NCBI RefSeq assembly: GCF_024138675.1
Contig: NZ_CP090959.1
Coordinates: 434,001 to 498,000, forward strand
DNA from: Simiduia sp. 21SJ11W-1
Lineage (GTDB): Bacteria > Pseudomonadota > Gammaproteobacteria > Pseudomonadales > Cellvibrionaceae
Length of the DNA: 64,000 nucleotides
Direction: 5' to 3'
The notes below the pieces were generated by a model. The model made no database searches, was not told the DNA's origin, and saw nothing but the letters and a program-made list of their open reading frames with translations. The translations under genes were made by a program, and so were the position numbers. Positions 35,513-43,673 of this stretch are shown piece by piece; position 1 is the first letter of the stretch, and each line of letters opens with the position of its first letter.

Positions 35513-35613
35513 GCATAACAAGTCATTCAAAAGGACAAATAACAGTTGGCTGTTTGCTCCTTCGTCGCTTATTTTAGCCAACATATTATTTGCCTCTTAA
35601 CGAGGCGTTAAGG
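35513..35613 (+). repeat. attC site 14
   Basis: GCATAAC to GTTAAGG, 101 bp with TTGGCT / AGCCAA arms. Relative of attC 5. Confidence 0.82.
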
Positions 35614-35622
35614 AAAAATAGA

Positions 35623-36054
35623 ATGTTCTATATAAATATGGGTCTTGCCATTTTGCTATCTAAGGTTCTTCCAGTGAGTGCTTTTATAATGCCGATTTTG
35701 ATTCTTGTTAAATCAAACATAAAAAGCATAAAAATTCCAAACTCAGTTATTATTGCAATGCTGTTAATAATTAGTATTGGTGTTCTTTATTTGGTTGCGC
35801 ATATCTTTACTAAACATCAAAAATTTGCTGAACGGCTCCCTTCAAAAAAGCCTGGCACAGCTTTCATAGTTGCTGGGTTGATTTTTTATGCCCTCTATTT
35901 TTTCGTGCTAATTATTGCTTCGAGTGTAGTGGGTGGTGGTGCTTCATTCGCTGTTCTTCAGCTGGGTGTTTATGTTGTATATCCATCATACGTTTTAATT
36001 TGTGTGGGACTTTACAAGTCATACAAGGCTCTTTCTCCCAAGGAAATTCCTTAA
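35623..36054 (+). CDS. Cassette gene: four-helix membrane protein
   Basis: 143 residues from ATG 35623 with AGGA nine bases before. Hydrophobic segments lie at about residues 4-25, 35-55, 78-100 and 108-130, with a basic loop (KHQKFAERLPSKKPGT) between the second and third. No family recognised. The stop lies next to the left core of attC 15. An in-frame extension into attC 14 is rejected. Confidence 0.65.
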   Translation: MFYINMGLAILLSKVLPVSAFIMPILILVKSNIKSIKIPNSVIIAMLLIISIGVLYLVAHIFTKHQKFAERLPSKKPGTAFIVAGLIFYALYFFVLIIASSVVGGGASFAVLQLGVYVVYPSYVLICVGLYKSYKALSPKEIP

Positions 36055-36132
36055 CAAGGGTGGTCATGTCGCAGCTAGCGCTGCTGGACTGCCTCCGCTG
36101 CGCTGCGGCCGCCCATGCCACCGGCGTTAGAT
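36049..36132 (+). repeat. attC site 15
   Basis: CCTTAAC to GTTAGAT, 84 bp; arms around GCCTCCGCTGCGCTGCGGCCGC. Confidence 0.82.
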
Positions 36133-36136
36133 TTCT

Positions 36137-36589
36137 ATGAACAAAATACAGTCCTTCGTTCTTACACTTTTTATCAATTTCTTTATTTCGATGGATGCTT
36201 TTGCCTGTTCGTGTTTTAGCGATGCGAAGAGCATGTCTGAGGTAATCGATAGTCAAGTAGCCGTTTTTTCTGGGGTGATTCTTCAGACCGAACTCATTGA
36301 GAATGAATGGAATGAAGCTTATTACAAAAGTCGCCTAAAGCTTACAGCGGTATGGAAGTTGGAAAGCGATGAGAAAGTAGTAACTATACGCAGCGCAACC
36401 GAGATTAGCTCCTGTGGAGGACCGCCCCCTAAAGTTGGTGATGAATATGTTGTATTTTCTCACGCTATATTAGGTGGTGCACATTCCACTGGAGCTTGCT
36501 CTCAATTTTCAAATATCGAGAACAGAAACGAGGCCGTATTGGAGTTTATTCAAGAGCTTGGTTCACCTATGAGAGTATATGAAAACTAA
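36137..36589 (+). CDS. Cassette gene: secreted NTR/TIMP-like protein
   Basis: 150 residues. A signal peptide ends at DAFA and the mature protein starts CSCF, followed by AVFSGVILQTEL, a central strand pair and SSCGGPPPKVGDEYVVFS. This is the layout of bacterial netrin/TIMP-like domains, where the N-terminal Cys-x-Cys is joined by disulfides. Role unknown; proteinase inhibition is known for the eukaryotic relatives but is not shown for bacterial ones. It starts four bases after the attC 15 core. Confidence 0.65.
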   Translation: MNKIQSFVLTLFINFFISMDAFACSCFSDAKSMSEVIDSQVAVFSGVILQTELIENEWNEAYYKSRLKLTAVWKLESDEKVVTIRSATEISSCGGPPPKVGDEYVVFSHAILGGAHSTGACSQFSNIENRNEAVLEFIQELGSPMRVYEN

Positions 36590-36688
36590 ATCTAACAAGT
36601 TGCTTAAGTACACTCCGGCCGCAAAAGGCGCGGCCTCCGCGGGACAACCTACACTGCGTTTCGGTTGCCCCTTAGCAAGGCGTTAAAT
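36590..36688 (+). repeat. attC site 16, target of IS copy 2
   Basis: ATCTAAC to GTTAAAT, 99 bp. The last two core bases belong to the ATGC target duplication of the IS that follows. Confidence 0.82.
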
Positions 36689-36753
36689 GCCCAAGTTACC
36701 CACGAAAAGTAGACACCCTGTATAGTTGTATTTGACAGATATGGAGGTGCCGA

Positions 36754-37062
36754 ATGACACGCAAAAAACACCAGCATTACACTGAAGAGTTTCGAAAAGA
36801 GGCCGTAAAGCGCTCGGAGCAGCCGGGCGTTACCCAGGCTCAGGTGGCCAAAGAGCTCGGCATTAGCGCCCAGCAGATATCAAACTGGAAGCGTCAGTTC
36901 ACTCGCTTGTCAGACAAGCAATTTAATACGGTTGATGGCGTGGACTATTCCAAGCAGGAGAGCGAAGAGCTCCGTAAGTTGAAGCGCGAGAATAAACGCC
37001 TGCGAGAGGAGATGGAATTCTTAAAAAAGGTTTCTGCGTACTTCGCGAAAGACCAAGAGTGA
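36754..37062 (+). CDS. IS3-family OrfA, copy 2
   Basis: 102 residues, one residue different from copy 1 at position 2 (T instead of A). Same helix-turn-helix, leucine-rich helix and A6G slippery run near the end, so it should also produce OrfAB by a -1 frameshift. Confidence 0.93.
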   Translation: MTRKKHQHYTEEFRKEAVKRSEQPGVTQAQVAKELGISAQQISNWKRQFTRLSDKQFNTVDGVDYSKQESEELRKLKRENKRLREEMEFLKKVSAYFAKDQE

Positions 37063-37925
37063 AGTACGAGCTGATAGAACAGCATGCCGATCAATATGAC
37101 ATAAGATTGATGTGTCGAGTGTTGGGGGTCCACCCATCAGGCTTTTATCGCTGGCGGGATTGTCCATCTAGCCCGAGAGAGCAGCGGCGAGACCAGATCA
37201 CTAGCTTGGTTAGAGATACCTACGAAGAGTTTGAGGCCGCTTATGGCGCCCCCAGAATCGCACGGGAGCTTAACGAGCAAGGGTATAAGTGTTCGGTCAA
37301 CTATATTGCCAAAATCATGCAGGAGCAGCGGATAGTCGCCCGTAACGGGAAGGCTTTCAATTATGGCGGGCATGCTTTGACGATGCATAACGTCGCAGAT
37401 AATCTGCTGTGGAGGGATTTCACTACAGAGAGGCCTAATCAGAAGTGGGTAACGGATATCACCTATATCTGGGTTGAAAACCAATGGTTGTACTTGGCAA
37501 CGGTAATGGATCTTTACTCGCGCAAAATCATCGGCTGGAGCTTCGATGAGAGTATGACAGTGGAGCTGATTACCGAGGCGATGCAAATGGCGATTGATGC
37601 CCGAGGTGTAAGCCCAGGCCTAATCGTTCACTCTGACCGTGGAACCCAGTACCGCTCGAACGAGTATGTAGGGTACCTTGAGCGACACGGAATCAAGCGT
37701 AGCATGAGCCGAAAAGGTAACTGCTGGGACAATGCGGTGATGGAATCATTCTACGCTCGGTTAAAGGTAGAGCTGATCTACGCCAAGAACTACCAGTCGA
37801 TAGAGGCTGCACGTTCAGGTATATTTAGCTACATTGAAATATTTTATAACCGCAAGAGAAGGCATTCTGCAAACGACGGGGTTAGCCCTGTTGAGTTTGA
37901 GGAGAGGGCAGCGATTGCTGCATAA
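37059..37925 (+). CDS. IS3-family OrfB transposase, copy 2
   Basis: 288 residues from GTG 37059, intact, with the same DDE residues as copy 1 (WVTDITYIW, HSDRGTQY, NAVMESFYARLK). It overlaps OrfA by four bases. Near identity with copy 1 points to recent transposition. Confidence 0.95.
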   Translation: MKYELIEQHADQYDIRLMCRVLGVHPSGFYRWRDCPSSPREQRRDQITSLVRDTYEEFEAAYGAPRIARELNEQGYKCSVNYIAKIMQEQRIVARNGKAFNYGGHALTMHNVADNLLWRDFTTERPNQKWVTDITYIWVENQWLYLATVMDLYSRKIIGWSFDESMTVELITEAMQMAIDARGVSPGLIVHSDRGTQYRSNEYVGYLERHGIKRSMSRKGNCWDNAVMESFYARLKVELIYAKNYQSIEAARSGIFSYIEIFYNRKRRHSANDGVSPVEFEERAAIAA

Positions 37926-37963
37926 GTGAGGTGTCTACTTTTTGTGGGGAACACCAATGCACA

Positions 37964-38368
37964 ATGAATAGATACATCGTCACACTGTTAATAGCGTTTG
38001 CTTCGCCTGCTTTTTCTGGGGGAGATCACTTCCCTATACATGTTACTGAAATAGAAATTGATGGCAGCAATTTTTCATTTAATGCAATCCCAGTGACAGA
38101 AGAAAGGAAGTGGATGGAAGAAGAATGCACAAGTGTAAAAGTTAGTGGGACATATGGTGTATTGAAATGGTTGAATTACAAGGCACCAATTAGCAAAGAT
38201 GAGCATGCATTAGCATTAGCCACATTACAGAAGTCTTATGAATCAGAAAAGAAAATCTATTTTGGCTACATCGGCGGTGGCTTGCATAAAGTTTCGAGCT
38301 GCAGCTACCTAAGCAAAGGGCTTCTCTATGAAAACGGCAATGTCTATTCTATCTACCACAGCATTTAA
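37964..38368 (+). CDS. Cassette gene: exported hypothetical protein
   Basis: 134 residues from ATG 37964, only three bases after the IS target duplication. Signal peptide MNRYIVTLLIAFASPAFSG. The mature part mixes strands and a helix (HALALATLQKSYESEK) and has two Cys (EEECTSVKV and VSSCSYLS) that may pair. No family recognised. An upstream in-frame start falls within the IS end and is rejected. The stop overlaps attC 17. Confidence 0.62.
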   Translation: MNRYIVTLLIAFASPAFSGGDHFPIHVTEIEIDGSNFSFNAIPVTEERKWMEEECTSVKVSGTYGVLKWLNYKAPISKDEHALALATLQKSYESEKKIYFGYIGGGLHKVSSCSYLSKGLLYENGNVYSIYHSI

Positions 38369-38434
38369 CAAATCGGGGTTGTCGCCGTTGGCTGGGACGC
38401 TCCTGACGTCGCGCCCCAACCCGAGGCGTTACAT
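38363..38434 (+). repeat. attC site 17
   Basis: ATTTAAC to GTTACAT, 72 bp; arms GGGTTG / CAACCC type (CGGGGTTG and CCCCAACCCG). Confidence 0.82.
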
Positions 38435-38448
38435 GATCAATACAATCT

Positions 38449-38868
38449 ATGCTCTACAAACTTGATTTAGAATTATTACGCAAGAAGCAAAAATTGATAT
38501 TTTTCGCCACATGTGCAATGTGGACAGTTTTGTTCGGACTAGCTTTTATTTGGGGGGCATTGTTTGTATTGGTACTTGCTTTGCCTAGATTGATCTGGTC
38601 CATATATAAAAAGAGTAAGGAACTAGACTGTATAGAAAATAACTACAAGCTAGCTTCGCACATCATGATCAATAAAGATCACCTTTTTTATAGTAAAGGG
38701 GAAGGATCATATCAGGTTGAATTACCTTACGAGGACATTCAGTCTGTATCTTTATCCTCAATATTTGGATTCAATCGATTGCGAATCCAATTGAGTGGTG
38801 CAAGACAGTTAGATATTTGGAATATAGAAGGCTCAGCAGAGTTGTGTGAGAAGCTAAATGGCATGTAA
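38449..38868 (+). CDS. Cassette gene: membrane protein with PH-like domain
   Basis: 139 residues. Two hydrophobic segments (about residues 16-33 and 34-52), then a soluble part (about 68-139) with strands such as HIMINKDHLFYSKGEG, LPYEDIQSVSLSSIFGFNRL and a closing helix SAELCEKLNGM. The arrangement resembles small bacterial PH-domain membrane proteins, by pattern only. It is the last coding cassette before attC 18. Confidence 0.6.
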   Translation: MLYKLDLELLRKKQKLIFFATCAMWTVLFGLAFIWGALFVLVLALPRLIWSIYKKSKELDCIENNYKLASHIMINKDHLFYSKGEGSYQVELPYEDIQSVSLSSIFGFNRLRIQLSGARQLDIWNIEGSAELCEKLNGM

Positions 38869-38936
38869 CAAGCCAAAGCAGCAAGGGCCTACGGCCGGGA
38901 CGCGCTAAACGCGCGCCCCTGTTTGAGGCGTTAAAG
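38863..38936 (+). repeat. attC site 18, last in the array
   Basis: ATGTAAC to GTTAAAG, 74 bp, nearly identical to attC 1. The next ~220 bp (to 39159) hold no gene I can support. Confidence 0.85.
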
Positions 38937-39159
38937 CAATATGGAATTAATCCTGATGAGAAATTAGTAAAGCTAGTTTTTCTAACCCTATTTAGATTGA
39001 AAAAGGAATTTTGTGGCTAGGCATGCGGCGGAGGTTGCTGTTCGATTGCCACGGCAGCGGCCAAGTGCGTGATCGCTTTGCAGTTTGGCAGGCACCAAGT
39101 GCAAGGGTACCTGCAAGAACTGGCGCCTGACCATGAGTAGGGTATCTATCCTGTGCAGC

Positions 39160-39684
39160 CTAGCTGGTTTGCCATATGCGGCGCCATAAGCGAGTCACTG
39201 CGTTGTCTTGTTGTTTTGGGGCTTCGGTGCCCAACTCTGCAATTGGGTCTTTTCCTTCCACGCAGGCCTTCAGCAGCCCGTTGATCATGTCATCATTGAG
39301 AAAGTAGGGGTTAAAGTTTACCTGCCCTATCTGTTTCAGCAGGGCGCTCAGATTTTCTTCCAATGGCAGGTACTTCATAGACCAGCGGTCAAAAAGCCGC
39401 GCGCTAATTGTAACCATCGACAATACCTGAACGTTCTTATGGCGCGGGTCTTCAGAGATTTTTTGATACAGCGCATTAACCCGATCCCGTGGGCCTTCCA
39501 GGCATTGAAAAAAGTAACCATTGCCGTAATGCAGTACGCCGCCCACACCAACATGGCTGTTATTTTTTCGCGATTGCAGCAAAATGCGCGCAACATCAGA
39601 TTCTATGCCCCCACGGCTATTGGTGGCGAATGTAGCGGTACTGGCATAGGTAAGCCGGGTGTATATCTGGGTCATAATCTTCAA
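39160..39684 (-). CDS. BLUF-domain blue-light sensor protein
   Basis: 174 residues (ATG 39684; ATG 39675 is an alternative start). Residues about 5-100 form a BLUF domain: flavin-site Tyr in YTRLTYAS, Asn in RKNNSHVGVGGVLHYGNG, Gln in YFFQCLEG, then DPRHKNVQV and DRWSMKY. The remaining ~70 residues have no known output domain, so it is a short single-domain BLUF protein that probably signals through a partner. It sits just past the end of the cassette array on the opposite strand. No functional link to the sugar genes is visible. Confidence 0.9.
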   Translation of the reverse strand: MKIMTQIYTRLTYASTATFATNSRGGIESDVARILLQSRKNNSHVGVGGVLHYGNGYFFQCLEGPRDRVNALYQKISEDPRHKNVQVLSMVTISARLFDRWSMKYLPLEENLSALLKQIGQVNFNPYFLNDDMINGLLKACVEGKDPIAELGTEAPKQQDNAVTRLWRRIWQTS

Positions 39685-39951
39685 CTGCGTGTAGTGTTGT
39701 ACGATTGTTACGGCGGGTTGTGTAAATCAGATCACGATAACCGGGCGGAGCGGAATATCTCATGTATAAAGTGCGGTAGCGCCGCCTTAATTTCTAGCTA
39801 ACCATTTCAGGCGGGTAACCACTGCTTTTAATCTGGGCCATACAACCAAATAGCCTTTAAATGACAAGCTTTGACTTGGTGCTATCTTCAATGGAGTAGT
39901 GTTCACTAATCGCGAAACACCGCGTCAGCTACCTAGGTTTTTCAGCGGCGC

Positions 39952-41883
39952 TCATCTAGGTTTGACTTCGCTTGCTGCCCAGTTGTCGGTTCTAAAGGGT
40001 ATGGCGGGCAGTTTTTCCTTGTTTACCAGATTTACCTGTGGGTAGTCTGCCCAGGCGTAGCGCGCGGCAACGGGCATGCTTACTTCGGGATGGCTTAATA
40101 CCAGGGTTGCGCCCTCTATGCGTGCATTGGCCACGTAAAACGCTTTATCAGCGCCTGCAATAATGAAACCTAGCGGTGGGGTGTTGTCCAGGGTTGTTAG
40201 GCCTTGTGCGTAGTTAAAGTGTATGCGCATGTGGCTGCCCTCCACGGTTGCGTGCGTGAAATCTGGGCCGCTGGGTGTAATTTGATTGCCGTATACCAAC
40301 GAGGCTGCTTGTCGCCAGAGGCGGTGGCCAACAGCGTACTTGTTGGCGGGGTGTACATTGTGTATTTCGCCAACGTCTATGGCAGTGGCCATTGCCGTGT
40401 GGGGCAGTGATGTGGTTTTTCTTTGTGCATCCCGCAGGTATGCCCAGCCACTTGCAGGTTGAAGTGTTTGGGGAAGCTTGAAAGCTGCAAGTTGAACAAA
40501 CAGAAAGGGTAATTGAGGGTTGCCCGCCCGGGCTCGCCAGTTGTTGATCATGGCGGTGAAGAGTTCGTGGTAGCGCGTGTGTGTGCCTACGTTACTTTCA
40601 CCCTGGTACCAGATGACGCCGCGTGCCGTGTAGGGCAGTAGTGGGTGAATCATGGCGTTGTATAAAAAGCTTGGTGTTTCGTTCAAGCGTTCAACCTTTG
40701 GCAGTGGTGGTTGCAGTTGGTTGTTGTGGTGCCAGTGGCCTGTGAGATCTACAGTGTGTTCTGGTGTTTTCAGCCACATCGCATCTGTGCGGGCACCTAC
40801 GAACACGCGGTTATCCCAATCGTTAGCGGCCCTTAATGTAATTTGATTGGGGCCCTTTCTCAGCAGCTCGGCGGGAATTTTGTGCCTGGATTCACTGTGG
40901 CGCCAATCTTCTTTGGCGATGAATTGGCCGTTCACAAAAATAAAGGCATTCTGCACTATGTCGCCAAGAAATAGCTCTGCGTTATCCGTGGGTTTGTTGG
41001 CCAGTGTGAAGGTTTTCCGCAGCCAGTTTAAGTCACTAAGGGGCTCACTGTTCGGAAGTGTTACCAAGTTCCAGTGTGCAACATCTGTAGTTGATTTGTG
41101 TGCGCCGGTTTCTATAGCGAGTGCGAGGTCGTCTATTAGCCGGTATTTTTCTTTGCGGCGGGCGTCGTTTTGCGCAATGCGCTCGGCCCAGTTTTTCGTG
41201 GCGAGTACGGCGTGGGCCTTTTCGGCATAGCCGTTCACAGCGCTGAGTTTGTGGATGTCCATCCAGGCCTCAGCGGGCGTGCCGCCCCAATTGGATTCAA
41301 TAATGCCCACAGCAACGGCTTGGTTTTCATGCAGATGTTTGGCAAAAAACCAGGCGACCGCAGAGAAATATTGCACCGATTCTGTGCTTGCCTTTACCCA
41401 TTTGGATGGTGGCAGTTGTTGCTGTAGCGTAATGCCAATGGTATTGGGTACCTCAAAAAAGCGGATAGTGGGGTAGTTGGCATCAGCGAGGGCGGCTTTC
41501 TGATTGGTGATGCCCGCGTTCATTTTCCATTCCATGTTGGATTGGCCGCCGGCAATCCACACATCGCCAAAGTACACATCATTCAGGGTTCGGGTTTGAT
41601 CTGCGCTTACCGTCAGCTGATAAGGCCCGCCTGCGGGCCGCGGCGGGAGTTTTAATTCCCAATAGCCGCGTTCGTTTGCCTGGGTTGTATATTCATTTTC
41701 GTTTACTTCTACTGTCACTGTGTGCAGTGCCGGTGCCTGCCCCCAAATCCTTGCGGGTTGATCGCGCTGTAATACCATGTGATCTGAAAACAGCGAGGGC
41801 AGCTCCAGTGCATGGGCGCTGAGTGCACAGAGCGTTAGCCAACAAAGCGTGAGACCGCAGAGGTATTTGGAGTGCTTGTTCAT
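39952..41883 (-). CDS. CE20-like carbohydrate acetylesterase (sialate O-acetylesterase family)
   Basis: 643 residues with a signal peptide ending near ALSAHA. SGNH-type blocks are visible: GQSNMEWKM (about residue 115) with the nucleophile Ser, GVIWYQGESNVG, and VHPANKYAVGHRL with the catalytic His region. A beta-sandwich insert lies between them. Enzymes of this type remove acetyl groups from hemicellulose or other glycans outside the inner membrane. It follows the GH127-like gene on the minus strand and is separated from it by a terminator-like hairpin, so it may be transcribed on its own. Confidence 0.88.
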   Translation of the reverse strand: MNKHSKYLCGLTLCWLTLCALSAHALELPSLFSDHMVLQRDQPARIWGQAPALHTVTVEVNENEYTTQANERGYWELKLPPRPAGGPYQLTVSADQTRTLNDVYFGDVWIAGGQSNMEWKMNAGITNQKAALADANYPTIRFFEVPNTIGITLQQQLPPSKWVKASTESVQYFSAVAWFFAKHLHENQAVAVGIIESNWGGTPAEAWMDIHKLSAVNGYAEKAHAVLATKNWAERIAQNDARRKEKYRLIDDLALAIETGAHKSTTDVAHWNLVTLPNSEPLSDLNWLRKTFTLANKPTDNAELFLGDIVQNAFIFVNGQFIAKEDWRHSESRHKIPAELLRKGPNQITLRAANDWDNRVFVGARTDAMWLKTPEHTVDLTGHWHHNNQLQPPLPKVERLNETPSFLYNAMIHPLLPYTARGVIWYQGESNVGTHTRYHELFTAMINNWRARAGNPQLPFLFVQLAAFKLPQTLQPASGWAYLRDAQRKTTSLPHTAMATAIDVGEIHNVHPANKYAVGHRLWRQAASLVYGNQITPSGPDFTHATVEGSHMRIHFNYAQGLTTLDNTPPLGFIIAGADKAFYVANARIEGATLVLSHPEVSMPVAARYAWADYPQVNLVNKEKLPAIPFRTDNWAASEVKPR

Positions 41884-41925
41884 AGATGGCCGCGCCTGGT
41901 TGCAGTGTGGTGTGGCTAAGTTTTT

Positions 41926-41950
41926 AAAAAAAGGAGGGCCTTCGCCCCCC
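41926..41950 (-). terminator. Terminator of the GH127-like gene
   Basis: On the minus strand GGGGGGC (41950-41944), loop GAAG, GCCCTCC (41939-41933) with one wobble pair, then seven T. It lies between the GH127-like stop and the CE20-like start. Confidence 0.75.
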
Positions 41951-41957
41951 GGTTTTG

Positions 41958-43652
41958 TTACTTGGCTTTAAACCAGGTTTTCATATTGTCTGGTGATTCT
42001 TTGTCTTTCAGTGGGTACAGCATGATTTGATTTCCCGGCTGGTTGGGCCATGAGAACACATCGTACTGGTTGATTTGTACATCACTGGGCGCCACGGCCA
42101 TGAGCGTTTTGCTGCTTTGTGGCATGCCTTTCATGGCGCGGATTTCAAGGCCTTCAACCGGCTCGCCTTGTGCCATTTGTTGTGCAGGCAGTGTGGGGAT
42201 GTCTACATTTTGTGCAGCGCGTGCGGCCAGCATCCAGGGCCCTAGAAACTGGGTGTATACCTTGCCGCTTTCGGGCTTCACGGGCTCCGGTGCGCGCCCG
42301 GGAGTGGCGTTCCAGAATTTCCACTGCGCCATAAAGTGGTGTGTGGTGGTGCTCTGCTCTACTTGCCAGCTGGCCCAGCTGGGTTCTCGCAAGCAAACGT
42401 GTTTAATCTCGGGAGCCTCGGAAAGGTCTACGCTAAATTGCTGGTAATCCTGGCTCCACGCCAGGCTTACGGTTTGATTGCCAAAGGTAAAGGTGCCTTC
42501 TATAGGGTGCAGTATTTCCAGTGTGTCTTGGTGGCGTTGCACAAAGTAACTGGCGGCTTCCAGCATTACTGAGGGGCCATAGAGCGAGCAGCACCAATAG
42601 CCTTCTTTGCCCATTTGCAAATAGCGGTTTTGGTAAATAAGGCGTGCGCCAAAGCCGCCGTTAATGGTTTGGTTGTAGTAGAACTGGTTTTCCAGGCACA
42701 AAATGCCACGCTCCAGCCATTGGGCTTTGCCCGTGAGTTTGTGCAGTTTGAAACACAAGAGCATCCAGTCGGCGTGTGAGCAGGCTTCATCGTCGTGCAC
42801 ATGGTCGCCGTCGAACTTCACAAAGCGCTCGGGAATGCCGCCGGATTCCATCACAAATTCGTGCCACACTTGCTCCAGCTCTTGTTCGATATTGGCAACG
42901 AGATCTGTATCTTGATTGTACTCGGCAAACTCCAGGCAGCCGCGGCGCACGGTAAGGTAGGAGTGGGAGTGGTCAGCTTCGGCCAGCGATGCCACGTTGG
43001 GCAAGAACTGTTTGGCCAGGGTGAGAATACGTTCGTCTTGGGTGATCTGGTAGGCACTGGCAAGGCCTGCCAACCCGTGGAAGTAACCGCTGGGTGTAAC
43101 GGCATAGTATTCGGTATCGCGCTCGCGAATGTTGCGGGCCACTTCTTCCCAGTAGGGGTACTGGTCTATGTACCACTGCACATGCTGACGCACTGCGGTT
43201 TGCAGTTTTTCGCCGGGAAACAGGCTCGCCAATACCGATAGGCCTTTTAGCATCCAGCCATTGCCATAGGCGCCAAGCATGGTTTCAACGCCGGGGGTGA
43301 TGGTTTCGTTGCCAAAATGGCCGTCGGCCTGTTGGTGGGCGATGGCTTTATGGGCCAAATCCAGTACATCTTTCGGAGCTTCAGTGCAATCAGAGTGCGC
43401 CAATGCCTGGGCCCACAGCCAGCGGCCTGCTACGTCGCCATGGCAACAGGGGAAGTTTGTCCAGGTGTTTGGGTCTGTTTTGATTTGCTTTAGCAGGTAC
43501 TCTTCGCTAAAGGGCGCCTCGTGGCTGATGCGGTGAATGGCGCGTGCCAGGCGTTCGCCCAGCTCGCCTGCCAGTTGCACACTGTCTGCCGAAAAATCAT
43601 AGCGATTAATTTTCTTCGGGCTGAAATGTACGGGTGCGGGTATTTGGTACAT
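41958..43652 (-). CDS. GH127-like (DUF1680) glycoside hydrolase
   Basis: 564 residues with no signal peptide, so probably cytosolic. The alpha/alpha-barrel pattern and the metal site of the GH127/GH146 superfamily are visible: DDEACSHADWM supplies Glu and Cys, and GYWCCSLYGP supplies the Cys pair of the zinc-thiolate centre. The known members are retaining and mostly act on beta-L-arabinofuranosides. The gene is 21 bp downstream of a GPH-type symporter, so it likely cleaves the oligosaccharide imported by it. The sequence is shorter and diverged from classical GH127, so the true substrate is open. Confidence 0.75.
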   Translation of the reverse strand: MYQIPAPVHFSPKKINRYDFSADSVQLAGELGERLARAIHRISHEAPFSEEYLLKQIKTDPNTWTNFPCCHGDVAGRWLWAQALAHSDCTEAPKDVLDLAHKAIAHQQADGHFGNETITPGVETMLGAYGNGWMLKGLSVLASLFPGEKLQTAVRQHVQWYIDQYPYWEEVARNIRERDTEYYAVTPSGYFHGLAGLASAYQITQDERILTLAKQFLPNVASLAEADHSHSYLTVRRGCLEFAEYNQDTDLVANIEQELEQVWHEFVMESGGIPERFVKFDGDHVHDDEACSHADWMLLCFKLHKLTGKAQWLERGILCLENQFYYNQTINGGFGARLIYQNRYLQMGKEGYWCCSLYGPSVMLEAASYFVQRHQDTLEILHPIEGTFTFGNQTVSLAWSQDYQQFSVDLSEAPEIKHVCLREPSWASWQVEQSTTTHHFMAQWKFWNATPGRAPEPVKPESGKVYTQFLGPWMLAARAAQNVDIPTLPAQQMAQGEPVEGLEIRAMKGMPQSSKTLMAVAPSDVQINQYDVFSWPNQPGNQIMLYPLKDKESPDNMKTWFKAK

Positions 43653-43673
43653 AAAATTCTACCGTTAATAAGT

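Larger units (their letters stand above)
36691..37956 (+). mobile_element. IS3-family insertion sequence, copy 2 (1266 bp)
   Basis: Flanked by ATGC at 36687-36690 and 37957-37960. Same length, ends and orientation as copy 1. Because the duplications differ (GCGG and ATGC), the two copies are independent insertions. Confidence 0.93.

Noticed and set aside
33884-37956. Composite transposon made by the two IS copies
   Set aside because: Each copy has its own different 4-bp duplication directly at both ends, so they inserted separately and there is no outer duplication.
28560-38936. CRISPR array
   Set aside because: The repeats are attC palindromes 62-107 bp long around genes, not short repeats with unique spacers, and no cas gene is present.
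39022-39159. Possible coding stretch between the last attC and the BLUF gene
   Set aside because: No frame of useful length with a start and ribosome site was found.
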